Origin: Terriglobia bacterium
GTDB taxonomy: Bacteria > Acidobacteriota > Terriglobia > Bryobacterales > Bryobacteraceae
Length of the DNA: 64,000 nt
Reading direction: 5' to 3'
NCBI GenBank assembly: GCA_020073145.1
Contig: JAIQFS010000001.1
Location: 62,001 to 126,000, forward strand
The notes under the pieces were generated by a model that had not been told where the DNA came from, searched no databases, and saw only the letters and a list, made by a program, of their open reading frames with translations. Shown piece after piece: positions 20,003 through 29,329 of this stretch (the first letter of the stretch is position 1; each line of letters starts with the position of its first letter). Made by a program: the position numbers and the translations under genes.

Positions 20003-21793
20003 CTAGCGCAGCGCCGCCGCCAGTTCCCGGTGCTCGTAGTGTCGCGCCTGTTCCAGCGCCGTGCGGCCTTCGGCGTTGCGGATCGTTCGATCGGCGCCCG
20101 CCTGCAGCAGCGCCCGCACCGCCTCGGCATCCCCGAAGTCGATCGTCGCCGCGTACATCAGTGGCGTGTAGCCGTTCTCGTCGCGGGCGTTCAGCGAGGC
20201 CCCGGCAGCGATCAGAATCGGGATCACCGTCGGCCGATCCGCAATCACCGCCCAATGCAGCAGGTTGATGCCCGTGCCTTCCGTGCCCGTAACCGAAGCC
20301 CCCGCCGCGATCAACGTCTGAACCACGTCGGCGTATCCAAAAGTCACCGCGGCGGCGACCGGCGTGTTGGCCTGCGGGGTGGGTGTTGCCGAAGGATCCG
20401 CGCCATGGGCCAGCAGGAGTTTCACATTGTCCCCATCGCCCGTCAGGGCCGCGAACAACAGCGGCGCGTTGCGCGCGTGAACCCCGGGGCCCGCTTGTAC
20501 CGCCGCGCCGGCATCGAGCAGAGCTCCGACCGCGTCCGCCGTCCCTCGATATGCGGCGGCAATCGTCAGCGCATCGCAGCCGGAAGCGGCCCGTGCCTTC
20601 ACATCGGCTCCGCGCGCCACCAGCAGCCGCACTTTCGCCGCATCGGGCGCGGCCATCATGAGCAGCGTGGTGCCATTCCGCGTTTTGCGATTCACGTCCA
20701 GCCCCGCGTCCAGCTCGGCCGCCAGTTGCCGAGCCGTGCCGAATAGCGCGGTCCGCGTCCACGGTTCGCCCGCGGCGGGTGCCGGCGTCGATGGCGGCGC
20801 GCCTGCTTCCGGCATCGCGCTGAGCAGCGCCATCACCGCCCAGCAACTCCCGGCATACGACAGATACTCGTCCTTCGCATACGGAAACCCACTGGAAAAA
20901 TACGCGGGGCTGATCTGGGCCGGCGAGACCATCCGCGTGCGCACTCGCCAGCTTCCATCGACGGCTTGTGTCCGCAGCAGAAACTGCAGACCCCGCCGCC
21001 AGGCGCGGTCGCTCGCCTCCGCGCCGGATTCGTGCAGAGCGTAGAGCGCCTCGCCCGTCGAGTAGGCGTCTGCCGCGTAGCCGGGCAATTCCGGCCAGCC
21101 TCCCGCCGGCTTGGCAAACGCGATCAGATCCTTCCGTGCGCTCTCGACTTCCGGAGCCGCGGCGCCCGCCCACACCAGCCCCAACAGCCGGAAGGTTGCG
21201 TCTTCCGTGGAAGCCGGATGCGCCGCCACCAGCCACTCGCGCGCCCGCCGGATCGAGGCCTCGCCTTCCGCCCTCGCTTCCTCCGGCAAGTACAGTCGAA
21301 TCGCCCGCACTGCGCTCGCCGTCGCCGTGAACGTGCTGCTCGAGTGTGGCGGCCGGAAATCCGAAGTCACCCAGTGCCCTTCGCGCTGCCATCGCACCAG
21401 CCGCAGCGCGTAGACGCCCGTCGTCAGATCCGCCGCCACCCCGCCCTCGTGCGCCGCCATCAGTAGAAAGCTGTCGTTGGGCGTCGGATCATTGAGCGTG
21501 CCCGCCTGCACCGCTTCGTCCAACGCCGCCGCGCCGCGAAGCGGACGGAACGTCTTCTCCTCCACCGCGCGCAACACCGCCTCATCGATCGCCACGCCCC
21601 GTCGGCGGGCCAGGTGGAGCATCAGGACGGGAAGAATGTTGTGATGGCAGGAAATGCAGGCGCGTTGCGCCACGAATTCCGAAGCCGAACGCTCCAGCAG
21701 TGGCAGCGCCCGCATGACGGCCTGCCGCGCATCCGGTCCCGCCTGCGCGAACGCGCTCTGCGCCAGCAGGGCCAGCCCGATGAGTGAACGCAT
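20003..21793 (-). CDS. Secreted CXXCH / toroid / ankyrin-repeat fusion protein
   Basis: This 596-residue product has a signal peptide (MRSLIGLALLAQSAFAQ) and then a heme-c-type motif CISCH (C46, C49, H50). A long helical region at about 60-330 carries terpenoid-cyclase-like alpha/alpha toroid repeats (RAWRRGLQFLLRTQAVDGSW). About six ankyrin repeats follow from residue 365 on (for example NGYTPLMYAATIDFGDAEAV). The start at 21793 is chosen for the signal peptide; the longer open frame is a shadow of the upstream gene. It follows that secreted gene by 5 bases, so the two are co-transcribed. Heme attachment is inferred from a single motif; the CXXCH could instead bind a metal. Confidence 0.82.
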   Translation of the reverse strand: MRSLIGLALLAQSAFAQAGPDARQAVMRALPLLERSASEFVAQRACISCHHNILPVLMLHLARRRGVAIDEAVLRAVEEKTFRPLRGAAALDEAVQAGTLNDPTPNDSFLLMAAHEGGVAADLTTGVYALRLVRWQREGHWVTSDFRPPHSSSTFTATASAVRAIRLYLPEEARAEGEASIRRAREWLVAAHPASTEDATFRLLGLVWAGAAAPEVESARKDLIAFAKPAGGWPELPGYAADAYSTGEALYALHESGAEASDRAWRRGLQFLLRTQAVDGSWRVRTRMVSPAQISPAYFSSGFPYAKDEYLSYAGSCWAVMALLSAMPEAGAPPSTPAPAAGEPWTRTALFGTARQLAAELDAGLDVNRKTRNGTTLLMMAAPDAAKVRLLVARGADVKARAASGCDALTIAAAYRGTADAVGALLDAGAAVQAGPGVHARNAPLLFAALTGDGDNVKLLLAHGADPSATPTPQANTPVAAAVTFGYADVVQTLIAAGASVTGTEGTGINLLHWAVIADRPTVIPILIAAGASLNARDENGYTPLMYAATIDFGDAEAVRALLQAGADRTIRNAEGRTALEQARHYEHRELAAALR

Positions 21794-21798
21794 GCGCC

Positions 21799-22764
21799 CT
21801 ATTCGCCGGCCTTGTCCTCGGCGCGGCCGCCCCGCAGGACGCCCTCCACCGCGTGATTCCCTTCGTGACAGGCGTACTCGAAAATCTGATAGTCCGGATC
21901 CCGCGTCATGGGAATCGACACTGTCCACGGCTTCGCATACTCGTTCGGATCGTCGATCGTCACTTCGTAGCGGATCGTATTGGCATCGGTGCGCGTAAAC
22001 CGCTCCACCACGTGCAGCGCTTCGCTCTGCGCGATCCCCTTGATGCGCCCGCCGGCCGCGCTGGTTGAGATCCACCCCTTGCCGTTGTAATTCGTGGTGT
22101 CGACCACCAGCGTGTTGCCTTCCCAGTGGCCGCGCGGGTCCCCGTCCCACTGCTTGATCGTGGCCGGCAGGTGCGGCCGCCCGTCCAGCGGAATGACCCG
22201 CACGTTGTGGATCATCTCGTAGTGAATCACCACGAATCCCGGAATCTGCACGATCTCGTAGGCGTTGTTGTAGCCCGCCGGAAACATCGCGCCGGGAATG
22301 CCACGCGTGATGCACCGGTCCCACACGCTCATGTATTCGTACGAATCGGCGTTGTGCGCCAGGTTGAAGTCTCGCCGGGCCTCCGCCTCGGGCCGCACTG
22401 GAACGCGCCCGTCCGCCGGGTCCACCACCAGCGACGTCTGCCGCGTCCCCACCACCTTGGTCCCCGAATCGAACCAGAACTGATTGTAGTTGCCCACGTC
22501 GCCCGCCGTTGGCGGACGGTCTACCCGGTTCTGCGCGGCCCGCTGCTCCAGTTGCGCCGCTTCCTGCTCCGTCAGCACGGCTTTGCCTGCCAGATCGGCG
22601 GGACGTTCAAACGGCGTGATCGTGGGATTCGTCCAGACCCCCTGCAAGTCGGGCTGGCCGTCCGGCGTATGGCCCAGCTTCCAAGCCTTGCCGGAGGGCG
22701 CTTGAGCGGCGGCCGGCAGCGCCAGCAAGAGCGCGCAGAGAAGCGTGCGAAGTCGGAAACTCAC
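21799..22764 (-). CDS. Secreted protein of the PDLQG(V/I)W type, unknown function
   Basis: This 321-residue product starts at GTG 22764 behind an ideal AGGAGG with 5-6 bases spacing, followed by a signal peptide (RTLLCALLLALPAAAQA). The mature N-terminus carries TPDGQPDLQGVWTNPTITPF, a motif I associate with a large paralogous group of secreted acidobacterial proteins without assigned function. Later segments include HYEMIHNVRVIPLDGRPH, GHWEGNTLVVDTTNYNGKGW and VERFTRTDANTIRYEVTIDD. These suggest a beta-rich lipocalin-like or barrel fold. It is first in an operon with the CXXCH-ankyrin gene. The fold and the ligand are guesses. Confidence 0.85.
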   Translation of the reverse strand: MSFRLRTLLCALLLALPAAAQAPSGKAWKLGHTPDGQPDLQGVWTNPTITPFERPADLAGKAVLTEQEAAQLEQRAAQNRVDRPPTAGDVGNYNQFWFDSGTKVVGTRQTSLVVDPADGRVPVRPEAEARRDFNLAHNADSYEYMSVWDRCITRGIPGAMFPAGYNNAYEIVQIPGFVVIHYEMIHNVRVIPLDGRPHLPATIKQWDGDPRGHWEGNTLVVDTTNYNGKGWISTSAAGGRIKGIAQSEALHVVERFTRTDANTIRYEVTIDDPNEYAKPWTVSIPMTRDPDYQIFEYACHEGNHAVEGVLRGGRAEDKAGE

Positions 22765-22799
22765 CGAACCCTCCTGTCGTGAACGCCCACCCAGGGAAG

Positions 22800-23231
22800 C
22801 TACGTTTCCCAAACCCGCTTGGGCACACCGCGGTCGCGGTCTTTCACCCGGTCGTACAGATAAAACGTCGAGACCGTCCCCAGGGACTCGTTGTAATAGC
22901 TCTCCTGCCCGAGGCCTTCTTTGAGGTCTTCCTCGAAATCGTGCAGCGCCTCCAACTCCTCGGCCAGTGCGGGCTTTTTCTTCCCGGACGGCGCGCGAAA
23001 AAATTTCTGAAAGCCGCCATCCACCAGCCGGCCGATCTCGTCGCCCACCCGGATCCCCGCCAGGTCGGCGACATGGACCGCGCCTGCATGGTCGGCCACA
23101 TCCACCGCGCAGGTTCCGCGGCTCACCCGCGCGCCCCCGCTGCGGGGCGTCACCATAAAGCCCGCCTTCTTCAACTGCTCCAGGCGCTCCTGAAACGTCA
23201 GGTTCTTGGGGCGCTCTCTGCGAAAGAACAT
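22800..23231 (-). CDS. Conserved hypothetical cytosolic protein, 143 aa
   Basis: I do not recognise this family. The product begins MFFRRERPKNLTFQERLEQL, has a helical N-terminus, a central beta-rich part (VSRGTCAVDVADHAGAVHV) and a Lys/Glu-rich C-terminal half with EELEALHDFEEDLKEGLGQE. No signal peptide or membrane segment is present. The start could also be the in-frame ATG at 23240; the GGAGG that overlaps it would serve either. The gene is divergent from the M16 peptidase gene and on the same strand as the secreted pair, 35 bases upstream of it. It looks like a genuine gene. Confidence 0.75.
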   Translation of the reverse strand: MFFRRERPKNLTFQERLEQLKKAGFMVTPRSGGARVSRGTCAVDVADHAGAVHVADLAGIRVGDEIGRLVDGGFQKFFRAPSGKKKPALAEELEALHDFEEDLKEGLGQESYYNESLGTVSTFYLYDRVKDRDRGVPKRVWET

Positions 23232-23390
23232 AACCTCCATTATGTTCCAAAAACGGGACAGACGCATTTTCGGAGCTGTCCGAACGGGAAGGGAAGCAGC
23301 TCCGGACCGGCCTTGCCGCGGCCCAGGTGTATACTGGCTGGAAATAGGAAGTGCCGCGGGAAACGAATCCCGCCCTGACCTGGAGGTCCA

Positions 23391-24749
23391 ATGCGCCTGT
23401 CTGCGTCCTGTCTTCTGCTCGCCACCTTCGGGACCCTGGCCTTCGCCCAGACCCCGATTGCCCCCATCAAATTCAGCGATACGCGGCTCGACAATGGCCT
23501 GCGCGTCATCATCACTGAAGACCACTACGCCCCGGTCTATGCCATTGCGGTCAGCTATGCTGTCGGCTCCAAGGATGAGCGCCAGGGCCGCACCGGCTTC
23601 GCGCACCTCTTCGAACACATGATGTTCAAGGGCTCGGAGAACGTCGGCCCGGGTGAGATGGATCTCCTGATCTTCACCAATGGCGGCAACATGAACGGCA
23701 CCACCAACACCGACCGCACCCTCTACTATGAGGTCCTGCCCAAAAACCAGCTCGATCTCGGTCTGTACCTCGAGTCCGACCGCATGCGCTCCCTCGCCAT
23801 CACCAAAGAGAACCTCGAGAACCAACGGCAGGCCGTCAAGGAAGAGCGCCGCCTGCGTCTCGACAACCAGCCCTATGGCCACTCCGACGAGCGCCTGGAT
23901 GAGTTGGCCTTCGACAATTTCGCCTATCACCACTCGGTCATCGGTTCGATGGAGGATCTCGACGCCGCCTCGGTCGAAGACGTCCAGGCTTTTTTCCGCA
24001 CCTATTACGCGCCCAATAACGCCGTCATCGCCATCGTCGGTGATGTCGATACCAAGAACACGCTCGCCAAGGTGCAGCAGTACTTCGGCAATATCCCCCG
24101 GCAGGAGGCGCCCAAGCCCGTCGATCTCTCCGAACCCCCGATGAAGGCCGAGCGTCGCGATGCCCTCGACGACAAGCTCGCCCGCCTGCCTCAATTGAGC
24201 ATCAACTACAAAATTCCCCCCGCCACCAGCCCCGATGCGCCGCCTCTTTCCGCCCTCGGCTCCATCCTGGGCGGCGGCGAAACCTCCCGCCTCTATCAGA
24301 AACTGGTGAAGGAAAAGGAAGTGTGCGCCTCCATCAACGCCGGTAGCGCCGCGCGCATGGGCCCCGGCCTGTTCCGCATCACCTGCACCGTCCGTCCCGG
24401 AAAAACAATGCAGGAAGCCGAGTCCCTGATCTCGGAGGAAATCGCTAGGGCCAACGCCGAGCCCGTCACCGAAGGCGAACTGAAACGTGTGAAGACCTCG
24501 GCCCGCCGCTCCGCCGTCGCGATGCGCGAGAGCGCGCTCAGCCGCGCGGTTTCGCTTGCCGATGGCGCGGCCCTTTATAACGATCCGAACCGCGCCAATA
24601 CTTCCACCGACAAGCTCATGGCCGTGACTGCCCCCGATGTCCAGCGCGTGGCCCGAGCGTATCTGCGCAGCGACAACAAGATCGTCATCCAGACCACCCC
24701 GGCCGCCGCCGGCCCGCCCCGAGCCCCATCCCGGCTCAGTGTCCAGTAG
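23391..24749 (+). CDS. M16-family zinc metallopeptidase (active subunit)
   Basis: This 452-residue secreted M16 (pitrilysin/MPP-like) peptidase has a signal peptide (MRLSASCLLLATFGTLAFAQ). The inverted zinc motif HLFEH (H72, E75, H76) is followed by the distal Glu in the region RQAVKEERR, so it should bind zinc. Both the N-terminal peptidase domain and the C-terminal M16 domain are present. It is followed 14 bases later by a paralogue without the zinc motif. Such pairs form heterodimers in mitochondria and some bacteria. Location is probably periplasmic and the substrate unknown. Confidence 0.93.
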   Translation: MRLSASCLLLATFGTLAFAQTPIAPIKFSDTRLDNGLRVIITEDHYAPVYAIAVSYAVGSKDERQGRTGFAHLFEHMMFKGSENVGPGEMDLLIFTNGGNMNGTTNTDRTLYYEVLPKNQLDLGLYLESDRMRSLAITKENLENQRQAVKEERRLRLDNQPYGHSDERLDELAFDNFAYHHSVIGSMEDLDAASVEDVQAFFRTYYAPNNAVIAIVGDVDTKNTLAKVQQYFGNIPRQEAPKPVDLSEPPMKAERRDALDDKLARLPQLSINYKIPPATSPDAPPLSALGSILGGGETSRLYQKLVKEKEVCASINAGSAARMGPGLFRITCTVRPGKTMQEAESLISEEIARANAEPVTEGELKRVKTSARRSAVAMRESALSRAVSLADGAALYNDPNRANTSTDKLMAVTAPDVQRVARAYLRSDNKIVIQTTPAAAGPPRAPSRLSVQ

Positions 24750-24763
24750 CCAGGAGGATCGTC

Positions 24764-26212
24764 ATGCGGAAAAAAACACTCTTCGTCGTCTCGATTTCTC
24801 TCGGCGCCCTGCTCGCGCAGAATCCGCCGCAAGCGCCTCCTAGTTTCAAGGGCGTCGTGCGCAAGAACCGCGCCCCGGTCTCCAATGACGTGCTTCGCGT
24901 CAAGTTCCCCAAGCCGGTCGAAAGCCGCCTCCACAACGGCATGTCTCTGCTCGCGCTCGAGGATCATCGCTCTCCCACCGTTCAACTCGAGATCGCCATG
25001 CCCGCGTCCACTCTGAACGATCCGCGGGACCTCGCTGGCATCGGAGACGCGACCGCCAGCTTGCTCCGCCTCGGCACCAAGACGCGAACCTCCGTGCAGA
25101 TCGCCGACACTCTCCAGGAACTCGGTGCGTCCCTCAACGCCAGCGCCGGCGACCGCTATGCCTATTTTCGGGTTTCGACGTTGTCCGAGAACCTCGACGC
25201 CGTCCTCGCGCTGCTGGCCGACGTCATGTTCAATCCCAGTTTCCCGCAGGACGAATTGGACAAGTGGAAGAATCGCCAGCTCAGTTCCCTCCAGCAGATC
25301 CGCACCCAGCCCGGATTTCTCGGGCAGGAGCGCTTCTTCGCGGTGTTGTACCCCCATGACAACCGCTCCATCGTGGCCCCGACCCCGGAATCCATCAACC
25401 GCATCACCCGCGACCGCATTGTCGAATACTACAGCCAGAACTTCCGCCCCGAGGGCGGCCGCGTGGCCGTCGCCGGCGATATCGCGCCCAAGGCGATCGC
25501 CGACAAGCTCGATGCCATATTGGGAAATTGGAAGGGCGCCGCTCCCAAGCCCCCGGAGCTGGCGTTGCCCGGCGCCATCGGCGATAAGAAGATCTACCTG
25601 ATTCACCGCCCGAATTCGGTGCAGACCAATCTCTACATCGGAAACCTCGCCCTCGGCCGGCTCGATCCCGATTACATCCCCGCCATGGTCATGAACCAGG
25701 TGCTCGGCAGCGGGCCTGCCTCGCGCCTGTTCCGCAACATCCGCGAGGACAAAGGGTACACCTACGGAATCAGCAGCGGATTCGGCGCCACCCACTACAT
25801 CAACTACTTCGTGGTCTCGACTTCGGTCCGCACCGACGTCACCGGCCCCGCCATGGAAGAGATCTTCAAGGAACTGGTGGATATCCGCGACCGCCCCGTT
25901 CCCTCCGATGAGCTGGACGGGGCCAAGCGCGCCCTAGTCGCCAATTTCGCGCTCAGCACCGAGAGCCCGGCCACGGCCCTCCGCAACGCCACCATGATCA
26001 AAGAGTACGGTTTCCCGCCGGACTATTGGGACGTGTATCCGGAAGCCATCGCCAAGGTCACCGCGGCCGACGTCCAGCGCCTCGCCCGGAAGTATATCCC
26101 GGTCGACAACTCGCAGATTGTCGCCATCGGCGACGCCTCTAAAATCCGCGACGTCCTCGCCAAATTCGGCCCCGTCGAGGAATGGGATGCCGAAGGCCAC
26201 CTCGTCAAGTAG
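24764..26212 (+). CDS. M16-family peptidase-like protein (zinc-free partner)
   Basis: This 482-residue protein has the two-domain M16 fold and a short signal-like N-terminus (MRKKTLFVVSISLGALLAQN). The position equivalent to HxxEH reads LAGIGDATASLL, so zinc ligands are missing and it is expected to be non-catalytic. The conserved C-terminal R/Y region (RNIREDKGYTYGISSGF) that binds substrate is retained. The start has an AGGAGG seven bases upstream. Co-transcription with the active M16 gene suggests a heterodimer in which this protein supplies substrate binding. Confidence 0.92.
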   Translation: MRKKTLFVVSISLGALLAQNPPQAPPSFKGVVRKNRAPVSNDVLRVKFPKPVESRLHNGMSLLALEDHRSPTVQLEIAMPASTLNDPRDLAGIGDATASLLRLGTKTRTSVQIADTLQELGASLNASAGDRYAYFRVSTLSENLDAVLALLADVMFNPSFPQDELDKWKNRQLSSLQQIRTQPGFLGQERFFAVLYPHDNRSIVAPTPESINRITRDRIVEYYSQNFRPEGGRVAVAGDIAPKAIADKLDAILGNWKGAAPKPPELALPGAIGDKKIYLIHRPNSVQTNLYIGNLALGRLDPDYIPAMVMNQVLGSGPASRLFRNIREDKGYTYGISSGFGATHYINYFVVSTSVRTDVTGPAMEEIFKELVDIRDRPVPSDELDGAKRALVANFALSTESPATALRNATMIKEYGFPPDYWDVYPEAIAKVTAADVQRLARKYIPVDNSQIVAIGDASKIRDVLAKFGPVEEWDAEGHLVK

Positions 26213-26238
26213 GAGGGCAGCACCGAGAGTTCCGGCCG

Positions 26239-26279
26239 CCGGACGGGTATCGACTGCTCAGGGTAAACCGGCCCGTCCG
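26239..26279. terminator. Hairpin between convergent M16 and PEP-CTERM genes
   Basis: CGGACGGG and CCCGTCCG give an 8-bp perfect stem with a 24-base loop. It overlaps the 3' end of the minus-strand gene and could act as a shared terminator for the two convergent units. Confidence 0.4.
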
Positions 26280-26953
26280 CCCACATGGGCGGCCGCCGGC
26301 GCAAACCGCCCGAGCGTTACCAGCCCGCACAAGAGCACCGGCACGATTCCCAGCCCTCCCCGTTCCGGAACTGACGAAGGCGGAGCGACGTTGACTTCAA
26401 ACACCGGCGCCGGCGCATCCGCTGCGGTCGATCGCCACGCCGGACCGCCAGGGTCGCCCGCGTAGATATATTCGAAGCCCGTAACTCCGATGCTGTTGGA
26501 GCCCCAACTAAAACCGCCAAACATCGCGCTCGAATCTGCCCGCAGCCAATACGTGACTCCGGACTCCAGTACCGGGCTGTTCACCGAGGAAAGCGTGAAG
26601 ATCTGGAGTGGTGCGTCGTAGGGACGGCCTGCAGGTGCGGCCGGCATCATTGCTGTCGTTAGAGTCCACGACTCCAGCACCGCACCATCCGGAGTGGATC
26701 CGCCGCGCAGCGTAAACGTTAAGGGCGCGGGATCGCCGAATTGAATCTGACCGGCGACCACGCGCAGGTTCGTCAGCGAGCCCGACTCGCTGATCGTGAA
26801 AGGCACTGCGTCGGACTCCCACGACGCAATCTGCCAATGGAAACTGTCCGTGAGATAAGCATCCCCGGGACCGAATGTGCTGTACGCAACAGTATCAGCG
26901 CTGGCAGGCAAAACAAGCACGGCCAGCAGTATGGCGCTTCGATAGCTAAACAT
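26258..26953 (-). CDS. PEP-CTERM sorting-signal exported protein
   Basis: This 231-residue protein has a signal peptide (MFSYRSAILLAVLVLPASA) and a beta-sandwich central region of the choice-of-anchor type (YSTFGPGDAYLTDSFHW). The C-terminal tripartite signal is VPERGGLGIVPVLLCGLVTLG, with VPE followed by a hydrophobic helix and an Arg. That signal predicts processing by an exosortase and surface or exopolysaccharide association. The tail after the helix is longer than usual. No exosortase lies in this window. It converges with the M16 pair. Confidence 0.75.
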   Translation of the reverse strand: MFSYRSAILLAVLVLPASADTVAYSTFGPGDAYLTDSFHWQIASWESDAVPFTISESGSLTNLRVVAGQIQFGDPAPLTFTLRGGSTPDGAVLESWTLTTAMMPAAPAGRPYDAPLQIFTLSSVNSPVLESGVTYWLRADSSAMFGGFSWGSNSIGVTGFEYIYAGDPGGPAWRSTAADAPAPVFEVNVAPPSSVPERGGLGIVPVLLCGLVTLGRFAPAAAHVGGRAGLP

Positions 26954-27135
26954 TTCGCGGCACTTTCAACTCACCCGTGGTCGGAGGAGGGCAACCCTCA
27001 AACTCCGCTCGCAATTGTACTGCGGTTCGGTGGGCTCGGCTTTCGGATACGTACTACGGTGGGTACCGGGACGCCGCACCAGTCTGATCCAATTTGTCGT
27101 TTACTTGGGTGATGAACCTGCCGTGACAGACGGTC

Positions 27136-28413
27136 TCAGGCTTTTCGCCACACGATGTCGCCGTTGACGATGGTCGCCACCGGCCCGCCCCGGAACGTCC
27201 GGCCGTGGAACGGCGAATTCCGGCTGCGCGACTGCGACTGGTTCACGTCGTAGGTCCACGACGCATCCGTGCTGAAGATGGTCACGTCGCCGGCCACGCC
27301 CGGCGCCAGCGTACCCCGGCCCAGTCGCATCACCGCTTCCGGCCCCGTCGTGAATAACTCGATCATGCGGTTCAGCGTGATTTTGCCCGAGTGCACCAGC
27401 ATCTCCAGCGCCAACGCCAGCGCCGTCTCCAGGCCGATAATGCCGAACGGGCAGCGTTCGAACTCCTGCATCTTTTCGCTGCCGGCGTGCGGCGCGTGGT
27501 CGGTGGCAATGGCGCTCACCGTTCCGGCCACGATCCCGTCCACCACCGCGCCGCGGTCGCACTCCCCGCGCAGCGGCGGCTTCATCTTGTAATTGCTGTC
27601 ATAGGGCAGCATCTGCTCGTCGATGATCGAGAAGTGGTGCGGCGTGGCTTCGCAGGTCACCGCCAGACCCTGCCGCCGCGCATATTCCACCATCGCCACG
27701 GCGTTGCGCGTCGAGATGTGCGCCACGTGATACCGCGCGCCCGTCAATTCGGCCAGCACCAGGTCGCGCGCCACCATCACGTCTTCGGACGCCGCCGGAA
27801 TGCCGCGCAGTCCCCACCTCACCGACAGCCGCCCTTCGTGCATATCGCCGCCTGCGCTCAGATGCAGGTCTTCGCAATGGTCGATCACCGGCAGGCCGTA
27901 CGACCGCGCGAACTCCATCGCCCGCCGCATGACCCGCGAATTCATTACCGGCTGCCCATCATCCGACACCGCCACCGCCCCGGCCGCTTTCATCGCTCCG
28001 ATCGCGGCCAGTTCCTCGCCCCCGCTGCCCTTGGTGATCGCACCAATGGGAAACACGTTGACCGCCGCCAGCCGCCGCGCGCGCTCCACAATGTAGCTGG
28101 TCACTGTAGCGCTGTCGTTAATCGGCTTCGTGTTCGGCATGCAGCAGATCGACGTGAACCCGCCCGCCGCCGCCGCGCGCGACCCGCTCTCGATGGTTTC
28201 AGCGTGCTCGAAGCCCGGCTCCCGCAGGTGCACGTGCATGTCGATCAACCCCGGCGCCACCACCATCCCGCTGGCGTCGAACACTTCGGCCCCGGGCGCC
28301 GACAGATTCGTTCCCACTTCCGCGATCTTCCCGCCGCTGATCCGTACATCCGCCACGCGGTCGGTCTGCGACGCCGGGTCGATCACGCGGCCGTTCCGGA
28401 TGACAAGCGCCAT
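27136..28413 (-). CDS. pyrC: Dihydroorotase
   Basis: This 425-residue class I dihydroorotase catalyses the third step of UMP synthesis. The metal motif DMHVHLREPG lies near residue 60. Other family segments are the Asn/His stretch MPNTKPINDS, VIDHCEDLHL, HVAHISTRN and the metal Asp in ATDHAPH. It starts 2 bases after the pyrB stop, so it is the last gene of pyrR-pyrB-pyrC. The ATCase-plus-DHOase pairing is a common noncovalent complex in bacteria. Confidence 0.96.
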   Translation of the reverse strand: MALVIRNGRVIDPASQTDRVADVRISGGKIAEVGTNLSAPGAEVFDASGMVVAPGLIDMHVHLREPGFEHAETIESGSRAAAAGGFTSICCMPNTKPINDSATVTSYIVERARRLAAVNVFPIGAITKGSGGEELAAIGAMKAAGAVAVSDDGQPVMNSRVMRRAMEFARSYGLPVIDHCEDLHLSAGGDMHEGRLSVRWGLRGIPAASEDVMVARDLVLAELTGARYHVAHISTRNAVAMVEYARRQGLAVTCEATPHHFSIIDEQMLPYDSNYKMKPPLRGECDRGAVVDGIVAGTVSAIATDHAPHAGSEKMQEFERCPFGIIGLETALALALEMLVHSGKITLNRMIELFTTGPEAVMRLGRGTLAPGVAGDVTIFSTDASWTYDVNQSQSRSRNSPFHGRTFRGGPVATIVNGDIVWRKA

Positions 28414-28415
28414 GG

Positions 28416-29324
28416 CTATCCGATCACCTGTTCCAGCACCGCCATGCGTACGGCGATCCCGTTCTCCACCTGGTTGAGGATCACCGAGCGCTGGAAGTCC
28501 GCCACCTCCGACGACAACTCGCGCCCGCGATTGATCGGCCCCGGATGCATCACGATGGCGTCGGGTTTGGCCAGGTCGAGGTGTTCCAGACGCAGCCCAT
28601 AGAACTGGAAATATTCGTTGGCCGGGAAAGAGGCTTCGTGCTGCCGCTCCAGCTGCACGCGCAGCATCATAATGACGTCGGCGTTTTGAATGGCTTCGCG
28701 GATGTCGGTCGTGAGCCGCACGCCGGCCGCCAGTTGCTCCAGTTCGCGCGGCAGCAGCGACGCCGGCCCGCAGAGCACAATCTCGGCGCCGAATTTCGAA
28801 AGCAGATGCACGTTGGATCGCGCTACCCGGCTGTGCGCGATGTCGCCAATGATCGCCACCCGCAGCCCTTCGAGCGTCGCCCGCCGGTCCAGAATGGTGC
28901 GGGCATCCAGCAGCGCCTGGGTCGGATGTTCGTGCGTGCCGTCGCCGGCGTTGATAATGGGCGTTGGCAGGTGTTGTGCCAGAAAGTGCGGAGCGCCCGA
29001 AGCCGCGTGCCGCATCACGATGGCGTCGGGCCGCATGGCCGCCAGCGTGTTCAGCGTGTCCACCAGCGATTCGCCCTTGGAGACGCTGGACGCCGAGGCG
29101 GTGATCGAAACCGCATCCGCTCCCATCCGCTTGGCCGCGATTTCAAAGCTGGTGCGGGTGCGCGTGGACGCCTCGTAAAAGAGGTTCACGATCATTTTCC
29201 CGCGCAGCGTGTCGAGCTTCTTCAGCGACTGGCTCTGCAGCGGCTGAAAATCCTTGGCCCGCGACAGAATCGCTTCGATCGCGCCGCGGTCCAGTTCCTC
29301 GATCCCCAGCAGTCCGGCAGGCAT
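28416..29324 (-). CDS. pyrB: Aspartate carbamoyltransferase catalytic subunit
   Basis: This 302-residue transcarbamylase condenses carbamoyl phosphate with aspartate. Signature motifs are STRTRTSFE (carbamoyl-phosphate binding) and HPTQALLDA, with [10 protein letters not shown] and [11 protein letters not shown] for the aspartate side. No pyrI regulatory subunit is present nearby. It lies 5 bases after pyrR and 2 bases before pyrC, a tight operon. Confidence 0.97.
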   Translation of the reverse strand: MPAGLLGIEELDRGAIEAILSRAKDFQPLQSQSLKKLDTLRGKMIVNLFYEASTRTRTSFEIAAKRMGADAVSITASASSVSKGESLVDTLNTLAAMRPDAIVMRHAASGAPHFLAQHLPTPIINAGDGTHEHPTQALLDARTILDRRATLEGLRVAIIGDIAHSRVARSNVHLLSKFGAEIVLCGPASLLPRELEQLAAGVRLTTDIREAIQNADVIMMLRVQLERQHEASFPANEYFQFYGLRLEHLDLAKPDAIVMHPGPINRGRELSSEVADFQRSVILNQVENGIAVRMAVLEQVIG

Positions 29325-29329
29325 GCAGA

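Noticed and set aside
23232-24194. Long minus-strand N-terminal extension of the 22800 gene
   Set aside because: This part is antisense to the M16 peptidase gene and has the composition of a shadow frame; the real start is near 23231-23240.
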